A stretch of DNA of 64,000 nucleotides, from the NCBI RefSeq assembly GCF_025950095.1, contig NZ_JAPDDR010000001.1, positions 558,001 to 622,000 on the forward strand, read 5' to 3'. Shown here in pieces: positions 18,328-30,297 of the stretch. Source of the DNA: Luteolibacter rhizosphaerae. GTDB taxonomy: Bacteria > Verrucomicrobiota > Verrucomicrobiia > Verrucomicrobiales > Akkermansiaceae. The position numbers and the translations under genes are program-made. Position 1 is the stretch's first letter; every line of letters begins with the position of its first letter. A model generated the notes under the pieces. The model searched no databases. It saw only the letters and a list, made by a program, of their open reading frames with translations, and was not told the origin of the DNA.

Positions 18328-21015
18328 TTATTTGTAGGTCTTCATCCACTCCACGGCGTCGGCCACATCCTGTGCGGACATGCCGAGTTGGTCGGCATTC
18401 AGCATGAGCGAACGGCCCATGCCGCGAATGGCTTGGATGCGGTCCTTGGGCACCATCTGGGTGACGCCGCCTTGCGAGGTGATGACCACCGGATCGCCAT
18501 TCGAGCGGATCAGCCCGTCGATCCAGCGGTTATCCTTGAGTTGGATTGCGGAGCCGTCGAAGCCGTGGGCGATTTCCGCGGAGGGATCGACGATGGCGCG
18601 CACGGCCATCTCGGCGCCTTGGCGGGAGACCCAGCCCTTGAGCTCCGGGCCGTAGGCCGGACCGGCTCCATCGACCTGGTGGCACATCACGCAGCGGGCG
18701 GCCATGGCCTTGCCGCGTGAGGCATCGCCCTTGAGCTTCATCACATCGGCGGTGGTGAAGTTGGTCTTATCCGGCTTGCCGGGGAAGATGGCTTCCTGGA
18801 GCTGGATCTTGTCCGGATCGTAGATGTTCCGCTTCTTCAGCTCGTCCTGCAGGCCGAACTTTGCCCAAGCACCGGTGCCGCGCATGAAGAGCCAGCCGAC
18901 GGCGGCATCCTTGGCGGAGGAATCGGGACCCGCGGCGACCTCGAAGAGTGCCTCGGCGGCGCCCTTGTCATCGATGAAGGACAGCGATTCACAGGCAAAG
19001 CTGCGGGCATCCGCGCTCACCGAGGTATCCAGCGCGCGGGACTTGAGATCGGAGATCGCGGCGGAGGGCCAGAGACGCCAGGTCAGCTTGGCGAAGGCAT
19101 CGGTCCAGCTCTTCGGCTCGCCCGGTGCGAGGGCTGCCTTCATGACCTTCCAGACATCGTTCTCCTGATTCTCGGCGGCGAGGCCGATGGACTCGAGGTA
19201 GTTCTTGTCCTTGCCATCCCAGCCCTTGGCGACGGTCACGAGGATCGGCGCGGTCTTCTCGGCAGGAAGTCCCCGGAGGGACAGGGCGACATCGCGGCGG
19301 ATGGCCGGCACCGGATCGGCGGCGAGCTTCTCGGCGAAAGGCAGGATGTCCTTACCGGCACGCTTGAGGGCGCGGTAGGCGACGAGGCGCTGGCGGGTAT
19401 CGGTGGAGGTCAGGAAACCCTTGCAGGCTTCTTCGCCCTTCGGGCCGAGATTCGCGAGTAGCCAGATGCCGCGGGCGGAGATCCAAGTATCCTTGTCCTT
19501 GGTCACGGCGAGCACGGCATCCACCGCCTCATCGCCCTTGGCCTTGAGAGCCTCGAAGCCGGTCCAGCGGACGTTGATCGCGGGGCTCTTGAGGGCGGTG
19601 ACGGCGCCTTCGATGGTGGCGAGGTCCACCTTCGGATTGACCGGCTTGAAGCCCTTCGGCGCGATGCGGTAGACGGTGCCGGAGCAGGACTCATCCATGT
19701 CGCCGTGGCCGCCCACGCGGGGGTCGAACCAGTCCGTCACGTAGAGTGCGCCATCGGCGCCGACCGCGACGTCGGAGGGACGGAAGAGCAGGGGATTGCC
19801 CGCGCTGCGGGACTCCTGTTTCTTGGCCCCGCCGGTGAAGTCCGCACCGTCGAACTCGCCGGTGGTGTTGCTGGTCATCCAGTCGGTCCGGTCCAGCTTG
19901 TAGGTGGCACCTTCCGGCTGCGGCTGGTAGCCGAAGACCACGTTGCGAGCGGCCTCACAGCTCAGCAGCGTACCGGCGTGCTTGGCACCGAGCGCGCCGT
20001 TCTCGTAAAATACGATGCCCGTAGGAGATCCGCCGCCGTAAACATCGCCGGCATCGAAGGTGCCGGGATCATCCTGGCGCCAGTGGACGCGCTCCCACTT
20101 CTGGTTCGGGCGCTGCACGGTCTTGTAGAAGCGGCCCTCGCGGGTGAAGTAGCCGGCGGAGCCATATTCGAGCACGTAGGAAGTGCGGCAGGCCGGCGGG
20201 TCGTCGTTGTCGTTCTGGAAGAGATCGCCGAGCGAGGTGGTGCAGTGTTCGAAGCTATTGCGGTAGCCGTGGCCGATGATCTCGGCGTTGCTGCCGTCCG
20301 GGTTCATGCGGGCGGAGAAGCCGGCGGTCCACATGTAGCCGTCGTCGCTCTTCTTGCCGGCCATCTCGCGGGAATTGATGAACCACTCGCCGCCGCCGTC
20401 CTTATAGTAATCTCCACCCATCCGGAAGGTCTTGCCGGACTTGTCGGTGAATTCGGCACCGCAGTTGCCGTTGTTGAAGTACCACTTGCCATCCGGACCG
20501 CCGGTCACGGAGTGGAGCGAGTGGTCATGGTTGCGGGCGTTGAAGCCGGTGAGCAGCACCTCGCGCTTGTCCACCGCGGGGTCGAACTTCAGGTCGCGGT
20601 TGACGTCGGTGTATTTGATCAGGTCCGGCGGTTGGGAGACGATCACCACGTTATCGAAGACGCCCACGCCAAGGGGGGCGACGAGGCCCTTCTCCTGTAC
20701 GAAGGTGTGCGATTCGTCGGCCTTGCCGTCGCCGTTCTTGTCTTGGATCACCACGATGCGGTCGCCTTCGGGACGGCGGCCGTTATGGCCACGGTAGTTC
20801 ACGCCTTCCGCCACCCAAATGCGCCCGGCGGCGTCGATGTCCATGTTGGTGGGATTGAAGAGATCGGGAGTGGACGCCCAGACGGTAACTTCCAGACCCT
20901 CAGGGACTTTGAAGTGATCGGCGGCTACTTTATCGGCGGGTTTCGGGGCTTTCCAGTCGTCGGCCATCACCGGGGTGAGGCAGGCGAGCAGGAGGATCGA
21001 GGCGCGGGTCATCAT
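18328..21015 (-). CDS. PVC-type haem-binding dehydrogenase-like protein with HEAT repeats
   Basis: An 895-residue secreted protein of the membrane-bound dehydrogenase/PVC-type haem-binding group. The signal peptide (MTRASILLLACLTPVMA) starts at ATG 21015 or 21012; the upstream frame is unlikely. Residues about 30-480 form a beta-propeller like soluble glucose dehydrogenases (LFNPTNMDIDAAGRIWVAEG, RPSDVAVGADGALYVTDWFD). An alpha-helical HEAT-like region follows (about 490-740). A C-terminal cytochrome c domain carries CVMCH at 775-779 with the TIGR02603-type context DPSAEIAHGF. Probably a periplasmic or surface oxidoreductase acting on sugars or similar compounds; the substrate is unknown. It is divergent from the giant repeat-protein gene. 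Confidence 0.9.
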   Translation of the reverse strand: MMTRASILLLACLTPVMADDWKAPKPADKVAADHFKVPEGLEVTVWASTPDLFNPTNMDIDAAGRIWVAEGVNYRGHNGRRPEGDRIVVIQDKNGDGKADESHTFVQEKGLVAPLGVGVFDNVVIVSQPPDLIKYTDVNRDLKFDPAVDKREVLLTGFNARNHDHSLHSVTGGPDGKWYFNNGNCGAEFTDKSGKTFRMGGDYYKDGGGEWFINSREMAGKKSDDGYMWTAGFSARMNPDGSNAEIIGHGYRNSFEHCTTSLGDLFQNDNDDPPACRTSYVLEYGSAGYFTREGRFYKTVQRPNQKWERVHWRQDDPGTFDAGDVYGGGSPTGIVFYENGALGAKHAGTLLSCEAARNVVFGYQPQPEGATYKLDRTDWMTSNTTGEFDGADFTGGAKKQESRSAGNPLLFRPSDVAVGADGALYVTDWFDPRVGGHGDMDESCSGTVYRIAPKGFKPVNPKVDLATIEGAVTALKSPAINVRWTGFEALKAKGDEAVDAVLAVTKDKDTWISARGIWLLANLGPKGEEACKGFLTSTDTRQRLVAYRALKRAGKDILPFAEKLAADPVPAIRRDVALSLRGLPAEKTAPILVTVAKGWDGKDKNYLESIGLAAENQENDVWKVMKAALAPGEPKSWTDAFAKLTWRLWPSAAISDLKSRALDTSVSADARSFACESLSFIDDKGAAEALFEVAAGPDSSAKDAAVGWLFMRGTGAWAKFGLQDELKKRNIYDPDKIQLQEAIFPGKPDKTNFTTADVMKLKGDASRGKAMAARCVMCHQVDGAGPAYGPELKGWVSRQGAEMAVRAIVDPSAEIAHGFDGSAIQLKDNRWIDGLIRSNGDPVVITSQGGVTQMVPKDRIQAIRGMGRSLMLNADQLGMSAQDVADAVEWMKTYK

Positions 21016-21314
21016 GGTCGGCACGGATACGGGGTTTCGGAGCCTTTTCCTACGCGGAATCGGCGGTAGGTCGAGAGGACAGTTGGGTAGTGAAATGCGC
21101 CGCATCCGGGAAATGCGGGGCATACCACTTTGGGTGGTATGGGGCAGTCCGAGGTGGCGTCTCCAACAATTCCCGGGGTATTCGCCAAGAAATGCGCGTC
21201 CCGCCCGACAAACGGGGGTGAACGCGACCGGCGGGGGAATGAACCCCCTTCCGCCGGGCCGACTACCCGTGTTCCGGAAGCTTCGTCTTCCGGGCTCGCC
21301 TCCTCAAAATATCC
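21016..21314. promoter_or_regulatory. Divergent regulatory region with three hairpins
   Basis: This 299-base gap feeds the haem-protein gene leftwards and the giant repeat-protein gene rightwards. Three stem-loops stand out: CATACCAC/GTGGTATG (21121-21128 and 21134-21141, 5-base loop); a long G/C stem, CCGGCGG with CCGCCGG (21228-21234 and 21251-21257), with GGG/CCC inside; and CCGGAAG/CTTCCGG (21274-21280 and 21287-21293), just before the ATG at 21315. The first may be an operator; the last two would sit in the mRNA leader. No known riboswitch was recognised. Confidence 0.4.
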
Positions 21315-24300
21315 ATGAATCGCCTGACTCTCTCCCTTCTGGCGCTGCCGCTCTGGGCACTGCCCACCGGCCTCAGGGCCGCTTCCGATATCACGATTTC
21401 CACAGCCGCGACCTCGGGCGGAGCCCTCAGCGGGACGAACCCGAAGGCTTTCACGGCCAGCGCCGCCACCGCGAACCTGCAGGTTTCCGCCCTTCAAACG
21501 GAGTTGAATGCGGGAACGGGGGTGACGGTTGATACCGCGAGCGCGTTCTCCGGCAACGGCGATCTCACGATCTCCAACGCCGTGACGAAGAACAGCGGAG
21601 CCCTCAGTCCGCTTGCCCTGACCGCGGCACGGGATATCAGCATCAGTGGCGCGCTCTCCGCCTCGGGCGGGGCCATGCCGCTGACGCTGAATGCCGGGCG
21701 GAACATCACGAGCACGCAGGGGATCACCACGAACGGCGGAGCAGTGGTGTTGGCTCCGACGGGCGAGTTCGTGATCGGGGGCACGCTCAATGCCGGCGCG
21801 GGATCGGTCACGCTGCAGAAGGGCACCTTGCGCTCGGCGACTTCCCAAACGATTTCGACTGCGGGTGGAATGACGGTGACGGCGGGTGCTTCGCTGCGGT
21901 TGCACGGTGCGGTCACCGGCCCCTTGAGCGTGGCGGGCAGCGTCTCGCCGGCGGCACCCGGGGCGACGGGTTCGCTACAGGTCAGCGGGATCTTCAGTCT
22001 GCAGCCGGGGAGCTCCACGTCGATCGAGATCGGCGGGACCTCGATGGGGAGCAATTACGACAAGATCACGGCAACGGGCGCGGTGAATGTCGCGGGGACG
22101 CTAAGCGTGGATCTGGTGAACAACTTCCACGACATGATCGCGACCAGCAATAGCTTCACGATCCTGCAAGGCAGCAGCATCGGCGGGACCTTCACGGGGC
22201 TGCCGAACGGTTCGCGCTACACGCTGCCGAACGACCGCGGGTCATTCCGGGTGAACTACACCGCCACCACGGTGGTGCTGGATGACTGGCAGCCGACGGT
22301 GACCGTTTTGGCTTGGGACCCGGGTACGGCGGAGGCGGGGACGGAGGTCTTCTCCAACACTAACACGCGCGCGGGCCGACACTTCTTCAAGGTGACCACG
22401 CAGTCTTCGGATATCGGCGGCTGGCGCAGCCGCTTGACGGTGACGAGCGGTGAAGCCGCCCTGTATTTCTCGAAGACGATCCTGCCGACCACGAGCAGTA
22501 GCACCCATAGCTCGGTGCAGACGGGGTCCGACGGCTTGGTGCTACGCGACGACCAATTCGCGGCGAACGAAGAGTGGACGCTGATGGTTTTTGCCACGGA
22601 GGGTGCGCAGTGGAACCTCGTGAGCGGCAAGCCCTATGTGCATGACCTGGGGGCTCTGCCCTTCACGGATGCAAACTCGAACGGCCAGTATGACATCGGC
22701 GAGGCGGTGAGCGCGCAGAATGCCCCGGCCGCGCCGATGCCGCCGGAAGGTATCCGCTTCTACAAGTCCGTGCTGCCGACCGGCACTCCAGGTTGGAGCC
22801 TGTGGCTAAACGGCAGCAACCGCGAGATCGCGCTGCGCTCTAACAAACTACCCTTCCACAACCACACGAACAACTACACCCGCAAGCAAGCCGGGCGGAT
22901 GCTGGCGGTGGCTCCGGTGATCGGGAGCACCGGCAGCACCTGGTATTCGAGCATCGTGGCACCTGCGGGCGAGTTGGTCGGCTTGGATTCGCGGATCCAG
23001 TTTGTCAGCGATCTGGCTTACAATGGCACCGTCTCGAACGTCGCGGTGACGGGTGCACCCTACCGCGTTTTCCGCGTGCAGGTGCCGGTGGACCAAATCG
23101 CCTGGGACATCAATGCGGTGGCGGTCACGGGGAATCCGGACATCGCCGTACGCAAGGGCAATGTGCCCGCGGAGTTCGACAACGAAGCCTTCTCCGCCAC
23201 GGCGGGAAGTGCGACCGAGGGCATCACGCTGGTGCCGAATTACCTGACCGACGGAACTTGGTACATCACGGCTTGGGGTGACGCGCCCTACACCTTCACG
23301 CTGAAGAACGGAGATCCGGTCATCACCCCGCTTTCGTTCACCGATACGAAGGTGAACGACCAGCCCGCGCGTGCCGGTTGGCGTTTCTATGCACTGACCG
23401 ACATCCCCTCGCAGGTCGGCGCCTTAGGCTGGGAGCTCCAGCTCGCCAATCATGTTCCCGGCACCCAGATCGCGCTGCGCCGGAACAAGGTGCCGGGCCG
23501 CTGGCAGAAGCGCGTGGACGGTGGCGCCGGAGTCACCGACACGAACAGCGCCTACATGGACGACTCGAGCACGAACGGCTTCGTCCAGCGCATGAATCAC
23601 CAGGCAGATGTCTGGTACGTGGGGATCTTCCTGCCGCAGCAAGCGCTCGGAGCCTTCAACCTGGACGTGCATCCGATCACTCCGGCCACCATTCCCTTCC
23701 AGACCAGCACCGCGGTGGGTCCGATCCCCGCGCAGAAGTGGCACTACTACCGGATGGATATCGGCAGCGGGATGCTCGGCTGGGACCTGCGCCTGAAGAA
23801 CGCCACCGGCGGCAACTGCAGCCTGGTCGTGCGGCGCGATCAGTTGCCATCGACAACCGGAACGAACACCGGCGGGACCACCCCATGGTCGCCCTCCTCT
23901 GGGACCAGTTGGGCGAGCGGCTATCAGATCACGGGCAGCAATGATTGGACCGGCCGTCCCTACGACGTGACCGGCACCGCGCGCCGCGAGATGAATGACC
24001 GTCTGCTGCTGGGCGCGGGCCGTCCTTTGGTCCCCGGAACCTATTACATCGGCATCTACAACGACGGCTCCGACCCGGTGGCAGGGACCAGCGGGCAGAC
24101 GGCTAGCATGACCTTGGAAAGCCGCGGTATCGGTGCCGGGCTGGACATTCCGGTCGGTAGCTTGGGTCTTGCGACCGGGAGCGGCGTGACGGTGAGCAAC
24201 CTCGCTCCGCGCGAAGCCGCCTACTATAAAGTTAGTATTCCAGAGAACACCCCGAGCTGGGAGTTCACGCTGGATCAGGGCCCCGGCGAGTCGGCGGTGG

Positions 24301-27300
24301 TCGCGCGCCGCGGCGCGATCCCGGATTTCAATGCCGTCTACAACGGTGACGTGCAGGACACCTCGAACAACTCCACGCGCCAAGTGAAGGTGCAACGCAG
24401 CGGTAGCGAGCGCTACCTGCTCCTGCCGCTCAACAACCAGCCGGCGCTTCTGGCTGGGGATTACTACATCGGTGTTCTCAGCGAAGGGCTCAATCCTCCG
24501 GCCTCGAACGTCGTCGGGTCGGCCCCAGGGAGCGCCACGCTCACCAGCCGCGGACCTCTGGCCATCCAGGATCTCGGCGCGGCGAGCACTTCGGGGATCA
24601 CACAGCAAATCAGCCTGAGCGGCGCTCAGGTGAAGGCCTATCAATTTACGGTGCCGGTGGGAACCGCGGCGTTGGAAGTGCGCCTCGACAACCGCGCGGG
24701 CAATCCGCAACTGGCGATGATCTCCGGAACCAAGATCCCGCAGCCCGATGCCTCAGCCCATGATTACGGGATCGCCGGTGGGCAGACCGCTGCCCCAAGC
24801 GGCGGCATGGGCCGGGTGACGACCGGCAGCTTGCTCAACATCGCGAACCCGGTGGCGGGGATCTACACGCTCACGGTGCGGGCGGAGGATTTGAACAGCG
24901 TCTACCCGGATGCGAGCGCCAATCTCGTGATCATGGCGAACGGGCCGGTGCCGATGGATTTCAACGACACGGAGATCGTGAGCAATCACACGTCAGCCGC
25001 ATGGCGCTACTTCCAAGTCACCGTGCCGGATGGCGTGATGGGCTGGGACCTGCGCCTGACGAATATTCTCAGCGGCAATCCGCAGATGGTGATCCGCCGC
25101 GACCAGTTGCCCTCGGTCTTGGGGACGAATGTCGGCAATAGCACCCCGTGGAATCCTTCCACCGAGACCACTTGGCCGAGCGGCTACCAGTGGACCGGCG
25201 GGGTCGATTGGACGGGTCGCGGCTTCGACACCAGCACCTCACCCCGGCGCGGCGTGGGAGAGCGGGTCTTCGCGGCCATGGGCCGCCCCCTGACCCCCGG
25301 CACCTACATCGTGGGTGTCTTCAACCAAGGCACGGATCCGCTCACCGGTACCGCCAATACGCCTGCGAGCTACAGCATCGAGAGCCGCGGCGTGGGAGCG
25401 GGCCAGCCAATCGGCGTGGGAGAGATTCCCTTCGTGATCGGTGGTGCCACCACGGTTAACGAGCTGCCGCGCCGTGAGGCTGCCTACTTCAAGATCACCA
25501 TTCCCCCGAACACCCCGCGCTGGGAGTTCAATCTCAACCCCACCGCGGGCGAGGCGATGATGATCGTGCGCCGCGGCTACCTGCCCGACTTCAATGCCGC
25601 CGAAGGAGGGGATGTGCAGGACACCGGCTCAGGCAGCCGCCAAGTCGAGATGCAACGCACCGGCATGGAGCGCTACCTGCTCCTGCCCCAAAATAACCAG
25701 GATTCGATCCTCCCCGGTGACTATTATCTGGCGGTGATCGCGGAAGGGGTGAACCCGCCGGGCTCCACGGTGACCGGCACGGGCACCAGCAGCGCCACCT
25801 TCACCATCCAGCAGCCGATCAATGCGGCGGATCTCGGCACGGTCAGCACCGCGGGCAGCACCCAAGCCGTCGCGCTCGCGGCGGCGGAAACGAAGGCCTA
25901 TCAGTTCACGGTTCCTGCGGGCACCTTGAGCATGGAAATCGGCTTGGATAACAAGATCGGGAATCCGGTGCTGGCGATCATCTCCGGCACGAAGATCCCG
26001 CAGCCGGACAGTTCCGCGCAAGACTACGGCGTGGCTGGCGGACAAAGCTCCGCACCTGCAGGCGGTGGCATGAGCCGCCAATCTATCAGCGGCTTGCAGA
26101 CCTTCACCAATCCTCCGCCGGGCGTCTATACCGCCACGGTCCGTGCGGACGATGTGGCGAATCCCGCGACCGCGGACTTTGTGATCCGCGCGAATGTCCC
26201 GCAGGATCTGCCTCTGGGAGGTGGAAGCACCGTGGTGACCAATCACGGGCCGAACTCGTGGAAGTACTTCCGCGTCGAAGTGCCCGCCGACATCGCGGGC
26301 TGGGACCTGCGCATCAAGGATATCACCGGCGGCGATGTGAGCTGGGCGGTGCGCCGGGACCAGATCCCCGCAAATACCGGCACGAATACCGGCGGCACCA
26401 CCCCGTGGAGCCCTTCTGCCACCTCCTCCTGGCCAAGCGGCAACCAGTGGGCCGGTGGCAAGGACTGGACCGAGCGCGGCTATGACACGACCGTCTCCGC
26501 ACGTCGCGAGATGAACGACCGGCTGGTGATGGCGATGGGCCGCCCCTTGGAGGCGGGCACCTACTTCATCGGCGTCCTGAACGGTGGCTCCGATCCGATC
26601 GGCGGTGGGAGCAACCAGATGTCCTCTTATACCATCGAGAGCCGCTTCATCGGAAACGGTAAGGCGATCCCGATCCGCACACTCGATTATGTCGCGGGCA
26701 GCAGCGTGCCGGTGAACAATCTCGCTCCCCGGGAGGCGGCCTACTACAAGCTTAGTATCCCGGCGAACACCCCGAGCTGGGAATTCACCTTCGCGCCGAT
26801 CTCCGGCGAGACCATGGTGGCAGCACGCCAAGGCTTCATCCCGGACTTCAATGCCGCCGCCGGTGGCAACCTGCAGGATGCGAGCACCAGCCGCCAGATC
26901 AAGGTACAGAAGGCCGGTGCCGAGCGCTACCTGCTCCTGCCGTCGAACAACGAGGACAAGATTTTGGCGGGCGACTACTACATCGCCGTGGTCTCGGAAG
27001 GGGTAAACCCGCCGAACTCGACGGTGATCGGCAGCGGCAGCAGCAGCGGCACCCTGGCGAGCAACGGCTCGCCGGCAGTGACCAATCTCGGCACTGCTTC
27101 GCTCACGCCGATCAATCACGCCGTGAGCCTTTCCGGTGCCCAGGTGAAAGGATATCAGTTCACGGTGCCGGAAGGCGTGGTGAGCTTGGAGCTCCAGCTC
27201 AACAACCGTACCGGCAATCCGCGCATGGCGCTGATCTCGGGCAATCGCTTGCCCTTCCCAGATAGCTCGGTGAACGAGTTCGGGATCGGCGGAGGGCAAT

Positions 27301-30173
27301 CCACGACCCCCGCGGAAGGCTTCGCAAGAACACTGGCGGACAGCCTCATCACGGTGCCGAATCCGCCTCCGGGAGTTTACAGCCTGACGGTCCGGGCGGA
27401 CGACCTGAGCAGCGTTTACCCGGATGCCACCGGGGATCTGGTGATCGTGGCACGTCCTCGCACCGCCTTGAACTTCGCTTCCAGCCAGAATGGCAACGGC
27501 CTTTCGCACAGCGATACCAAGCAGCTCGCGGACGGCCAGAAGCAGTTCTATGAGATCGCCGTTCCCGCCACCCTCTCAAACCAAGCGGTGATCGGTTGGA
27601 TCCTGAAGGTGAATCACGCCCAAGGCGATACCACCCTGCGCGTCTACAAGACTTGGGGGAATACCTCGACCGGCATCCAGGTGACGGGAAATGCCGCGCT
27701 GATCGTACCGCCCTTTCTCACCTTCAACGAAACCTGGTTCGTGGAGGTCACGGCCACCGGCTTGACCAACTACACGCTGACCAGCCGGCCGGTGACCTTG
27801 GAACGTCCGGCGTGGCAGATGCCGACCGGCCACAACTTCACCTTTGGCGATAGTGGCAACGACAGCAGCGGCAATCCTCTGCCCGGAGACCGCGGCGTGG
27901 ATATCGGTCAGGACGACTGGCATGTGTACGCGATCGATGTGCCGCAAAGAAACTCCGGACTGTTGCGCACGGAGTTGCGCGCGATCAGCGGCAACCCCGA
28001 CCTCTACATCCGTGAAGACGGCGTGCCGACCACGGACCACGATGCCAATGGCGGCGAAACCGGCGGTGCCTCCCTCGTCCACCGCGAGATGAAAGACAGC
28101 GGCTCCGAGTATGGCAACTGGGTGCCGGTGGATGGCCGTGCCGAACGCCAGCTCCGCCCGGGCCGCTGGTATCTGGGCGTGAAGGCGGCGGGCGGCAGCA
28201 ATGCGCGCTACCGCCTGCTGGCCTCGACCGGGAATGTCACGGATCTGGAATTGAGCGGTGCGAGCGTGACCAATCAAACCCTGATCGGGCGCGACTCGCG
28301 CTACTACCGCTTCACCGTTCCGGTGGATGCCCCGGCGACGTGGAATCTCGGCTTCACCCAGCAGGTGGGAGATGTGGTCATGTGGGTTCGCGATGCGGTT
28401 CCCTCCGGACAGAATTCAGGCACGAGCTCGGCGAACAGCTCGATCGAGAGTTGGGTGGACGATGCCAAGAACCAAGGACCCTATCTGGCAGGCGGCTACG
28501 ATGCGCCGCAGATCTATGGCCTCAATACCCCGCCGCTACGGCCCGGGCACACCTATTACGCGGGCTTCCGCGCCACGAGCGATGCCACCTTCAGTCTGAC
28601 CAGCAACATCACCGGCAATGCGCCGGTGGCGACCCCGGTGAGCTTCTACAATGGCGTGATCGATACCGCCATCCCGGCGGGTGGCAACGTGCTCTATAAG
28701 ATCGCCGCACCGGCTGAGGGGACGCGCTTGAAGTGGACCTCCACCCATCCGGCCACCGTGCAGCTCCGCGTGGAGCAGGGGACCATTCCCGGTCTCAGTG
28801 GCACGCAGCATAGCAACAGTTCCACCGCGAACAGCACGATGAACCAAGTGCTGACCGCTACGGGTTGGCCATGGCAAAGCGCGCAAACCTACTACCTGCG
28901 GATCGTGAACAACGGGGCCGCCCAAGCCAACGTGCTCGTGAATGTGGCAGGCGTGAATGCCGGCACTGAAGACGAGGACAACGACGGCCTGCTCGATGCC
29001 TGGGAACGCAAGTACTTCAACAGCCTCACCCATAACGGTGCGGCGGATCCGGATGGCGATGGCGTGAGCAACTTGGTGGAGCAGACCGATGGCACCGTCC
29101 CGAACGACATTAACTCCGCGAAGTATTTCCTGAACGTGAACGCGAATTTCGGCAGCGTGACGAAAGCACCGAACCTGCCGAAATATGATCGCGGCACGCA
29201 GGTGACTCTCACCCCGACTCCGAATCCGGGACTGATCTTCACCGGCTGGTCGGTGGGGGCGACGGGAACCAGCAATCCGCTGCAATTCGCCATCATGGCG
29301 GACCGCAACATCACCGCGAACTTCGGCGTGAGCCTGCCGGTGGCACTCGATACCCCGCTGGCCATTACCACCGGTGGCGACGGTATCTGGCTTGGGCAAA
29401 CGGTCACCAGCATGGACGGAACCGATGCCGCCCAGAGCGCGCCAATCGGTAACAACCAGCAGGCATGGATGGAGACCACGGTGAATGGCCCGGGCGAGAT
29501 GGCCTTCGCTTGGAAGGTGTCCTCGCAGTCCGGGGATTACCTCGAGTTCCACGTCGATGGGGTGCTGAAGACCGGTCGCATCACCGGGGAGGTGGACTGG
29601 CAGCTGAAGTCCTACGCCATCGATCCGGGACAGCACGTGCTGCGCTGGCGCTATGTGAAGAACGGCGCAGGCACGGCGGGGGCTGATAGCGCGTGGGTGG
29701 ATGCGGTGAACTGGATGCCAGCCGGTGGCTACAACCAGTGGGTGAGCACGAACTTCACGCCGCAGGAGATCGCCAATCCCCTGATCGTCGGCCAGGATGC
29801 GGATCCGGACCGTGACGGCGTGGCGAACCTCATCGAGTATGCCTTCGGCACCAATCCCAAGGGAACGGGTGATATGGGCATGGGTCGCCTGACACCCGAG
29901 GTGGTGGAGGTGGCCGGGAAGAAGCGTCTGCGCCTGCGATTCACGCTACCCGAGTTCGTTCCCGCCGACGTTCTTTACGAGGTGCAGGTCACGAATGATC
30001 TGGGGAACTGGACGGTAATCGCGGACCAGCAGGGCACCACGGGTTGGAACGGTGCCGCGAGCACTGGCATCGGCCAGCCGGTGGATGGCCGCCGCGAGCA
30101 TCTCATCACCGATGACGCCACGCTGCCGCCGACGACCAAGCGGCTGGGTCGCGTGAAGGTGAGCTTGCAGTAG
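21315..30173 (+). CDS. Giant secreted repeat protein: beta-helix, PPC-like repeats, InlB-like repeat, C-terminal module
   Basis: A 2952-residue extracellular protein, probably an adhesin or matrix component. After a signal peptide ([17 protein letters not shown]) comes a filamentous-haemagglutinin-like region to about 310 ([20 protein letters not shown]). From about 320 to 2550 it is built of PPC-like beta-sandwich repeats (for example [19 protein letters not shown]). Three tandem copies of a roughly 420-residue unit start near 809, 1230 and 1649. D-rich calcium-type motifs lie near 2553-2600. A divergent InlB B-type repeat follows (about 2605-2672, [14 protein letters not shown]), then a jelly-roll-like module (about 2674-2800, [17 protein letters not shown]). 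Residues 2806-2952 resemble the C-termini of three other proteins here. No autotransporter barrel or PEP-CTERM is present. Confidence 0.9.
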   Translation: MNRLTLSLLALPLWALPTGLRAASDITISTAATSGGALSGTNPKAFTASAATANLQVSALQTELNAGTGVTVDTASAFSGNGDLTISNAVTKNSGALSPLALTAARDISISGALSASGGAMPLTLNAGRNITSTQGITTNGGAVVLAPTGEFVIGGTLNAGAGSVTLQKGTLRSATSQTISTAGGMTVTAGASLRLHGAVTGPLSVAGSVSPAAPGATGSLQVSGIFSLQPGSSTSIEIGGTSMGSNYDKITATGAVNVAGTLSVDLVNNFHDMIATSNSFTILQGSSIGGTFTGLPNGSRYTLPNDRGSFRVNYTATTVVLDDWQPTVTVLAWDPGTAEAGTEVFSNTNTRAGRHFFKVTTQSSDIGGWRSRLTVTSGEAALYFSKTILPTTSSSTHSSVQTGSDGLVLRDDQFAANEEWTLMVFATEGAQWNLVSGKPYVHDLGALPFTDANSNGQYDIGEAVSAQNAPAAPMPPEGIRFYKSVLPTGTPGWSLWLNGSNREIALRSNKLPFHNHTNNYTRKQAGRMLAVAPVIGSTGSTWYSSIVAPAGELVGLDSRIQFVSDLAYNGTVSNVAVTGAPYRVFRVQVPVDQIAWDINAVAVTGNPDIAVRKGNVPAEFDNEAFSATAGSATEGITLVPNYLTDGTWYITAWGDAPYTFTLKNGDPVITPLSFTDTKVNDQPARAGWRFYALTDIPSQVGALGWELQLANHVPGTQIALRRNKVPGRWQKRVDGGAGVTDTNSAYMDDSSTNGFVQRMNHQADVWYVGIFLPQQALGAFNLDVHPITPATIPFQTSTAVGPIPAQKWHYYRMDIGSGMLGWDLRLKNATGGNCSLVVRRDQLPSTTGTNTGGTTPWSPSSGTSWASGYQITGSNDWTGRPYDVTGTARREMNDRLLLGAGRPLVPGTYYIGIYNDGSDPVAGTSGQTASMTLESRGIGAGLDIPVGSLGLATGSGVTVSNLAPREAAYYKVSIPENTPSWEFTLDQGPGESAVVARRGAIPDFNAVYNGDVQDTSNNSTRQVKVQRSGSERYLLLPLNNQPALLAGDYYIGVLSEGLNPPASNVVGSAPGSATLTSRGPLAIQDLGAASTSGITQQISLSGAQVKAYQFTVPVGTAALEVRLDNRAGNPQLAMISGTKIPQPDASAHDYGIAGGQTAAPSGGMGRVTTGSLLNIANPVAGIYTLTVRAEDLNSVYPDASANLVIMANGPVPMDFNDTEIVSNHTSAAWRYFQVTVPDGVMGWDLRLTNILSGNPQMVIRRDQLPSVLGTNVGNSTPWNPSTETTWPSGYQWTGGVDWTGRGFDTSTSPRRGVGERVFAAMGRPLTPGTYIVGVFNQGTDPLTGTANTPASYSIESRGVGAGQPIGVGEIPFVIGGATTVNELPRREAAYFKITIPPNTPRWEFNLNPTAGEAMMIVRRGYLPDFNAAEGGDVQDTGSGSRQVEMQRTGMERYLLLPQNNQDSILPGDYYLAVIAEGVNPPGSTVTGTGTSSATFTIQQPINAADLGTVSTAGSTQAVALAAAETKAYQFTVPAGTLSMEIGLDNKIGNPVLAIISGTKIPQPDSSAQDYGVAGGQSSAPAGGGMSRQSISGLQTFTNPPPGVYTATVRADDVANPATADFVIRANVPQDLPLGGGSTVVTNHGPNSWKYFRVEVPADIAGWDLRIKDITGGDVSWAVRRDQIPANTGTNTGGTTPWSPSATSSWPSGNQWAGGKDWTERGYDTTVSARREMNDRLVMAMGRPLEAGTYFIGVLNGGSDPIGGGSNQMSSYTIESRFIGNGKAIPIRTLDYVAGSSVPVNNLAPREAAYYKLSIPANTPSWEFTFAPISGETMVAARQGFIPDFNAAAGGNLQDASTSRQIKVQKAGAERYLLLPSNNEDKILAGDYYIAVVSEGVNPPNSTVIGSGSSSGTLASNGSPAVTNLGTASLTPINHAVSLSGAQVKGYQFTVPEGVVSLELQLNNRTGNPRMALISGNRLPFPDSSVNEFGIGGGQSTTPAEGFARTLADSLITVPNPPPGVYSLTVRADDLSSVYPDATGDLVIVARPRTALNFASSQNGNGLSHSDTKQLADGQKQFYEIAVPATLSNQAVIGWILKVNHAQGDTTLRVYKTWGNTSTGIQVTGNAALIVPPFLTFNETWFVEVTATGLTNYTLTSRPVTLERPAWQMPTGHNFTFGDSGNDSSGNPLPGDRGVDIGQDDWHVYAIDVPQRNSGLLRTELRAISGNPDLYIREDGVPTTDHDANGGETGGASLVHREMKDSGSEYGNWVPVDGRAERQLRPGRWYLGVKAAGGSNARYRLLASTGNVTDLELSGASVTNQTLIGRDSRYYRFTVPVDAPATWNLGFTQQVGDVVMWVRDAVPSGQNSGTSSANSSIESWVDDAKNQGPYLAGGYDAPQIYGLNTPPLRPGHTYYAGFRATSDATFSLTSNITGNAPVATPVSFYNGVIDTAIPAGGNVLYKIAAPAEGTRLKWTSTHPATVQLRVEQGTIPGLSGTQHSNSSTANSTMNQVLTATGWPWQSAQTYYLRIVNNGAAQANVLVNVAGVNAGTEDEDNDGLLDAWERKYFNSLTHNGAADPDGDGVSNLVEQTDGTVPNDINSAKYFLNVNANFGSVTKAPNLPKYDRGTQVTLTPTPNPGLIFTGWSVGATGTSNPLQFAIMADRNITANFGVSLPVALDTPLAITTGGDGIWLGQTVTSMDGTDAAQSAPIGNNQQAWMETTVNGPGEMAFAWKVSSQSGDYLEFHVDGVLKTGRITGEVDWQLKSYAIDPGQHVLRWRYVKNGAGTAGADSAWVDAVNWMPAGGYNQWVSTNFTPQEIANPLIVGQDADPDRDGVANLIEYAFGTNPKGTGDMGMGRLTPEVVEVAGKKRLRLRFTLPEFVPADVLYEVQVTNDLGNWTVIADQQGTTGWNGAASTGIGQPVDGRREHLITDDATLPPTTKRLGRVKVSLQ
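23739..27500 (+). repeat. Three tandem ~1.26-kb coding repeats inside the giant gene
   Basis: Equivalent points of the repeat, at the codon for the Trp of WHYYRM / WRYFQV / WKYFRV, fall at 23739, 25002 and 26259, spacings of 1263 and 1257 bases. Each unit contains three PPC-like sandwiches with recognisable stretches such as RRDQLPS / RRDQIPA, REAAYYK / REAAYFK, ERYLLLP, and [12 protein letters not shown] / [12 protein letters not shown] / [12 protein letters not shown]. The third unit is followed by more distant single repeats. The copies differ at many codons, so the duplication is old or the copies have diversified. Confidence 0.85.
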
Positions 30174-30203
30174 TTTTCCTTGCCATGACCGCTCGATGAG
30201 CGA

Positions 30204-30234
30204 GAGGGGGAGGTGGGCAGCCTCCCCCTCTTTT
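30204..30234 (+). terminator. Rho-independent terminator of the giant gene
   Basis: A perfect 10-base stem, GAGGGGGAGG (30204-30213) with CCTCCCCCTC (30221-30230), encloses a 7-base loop and is followed by TTTT. It lies 31 bases after the stop codon and before asnS. Confidence 0.8.
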
Positions 30235-30297
30235 CATGTCCACGGGGGACCTCTTCCCCCCTTGCCGATGCGTGTCGTGGCAGCTAGACGAGACGGC

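Noticed and set aside
25629-27509. 626-codon open frame antisense to the giant repeat gene
   Set aside because: Composition reflects the complement of a repeated coding sequence; no start context, motif or signal.
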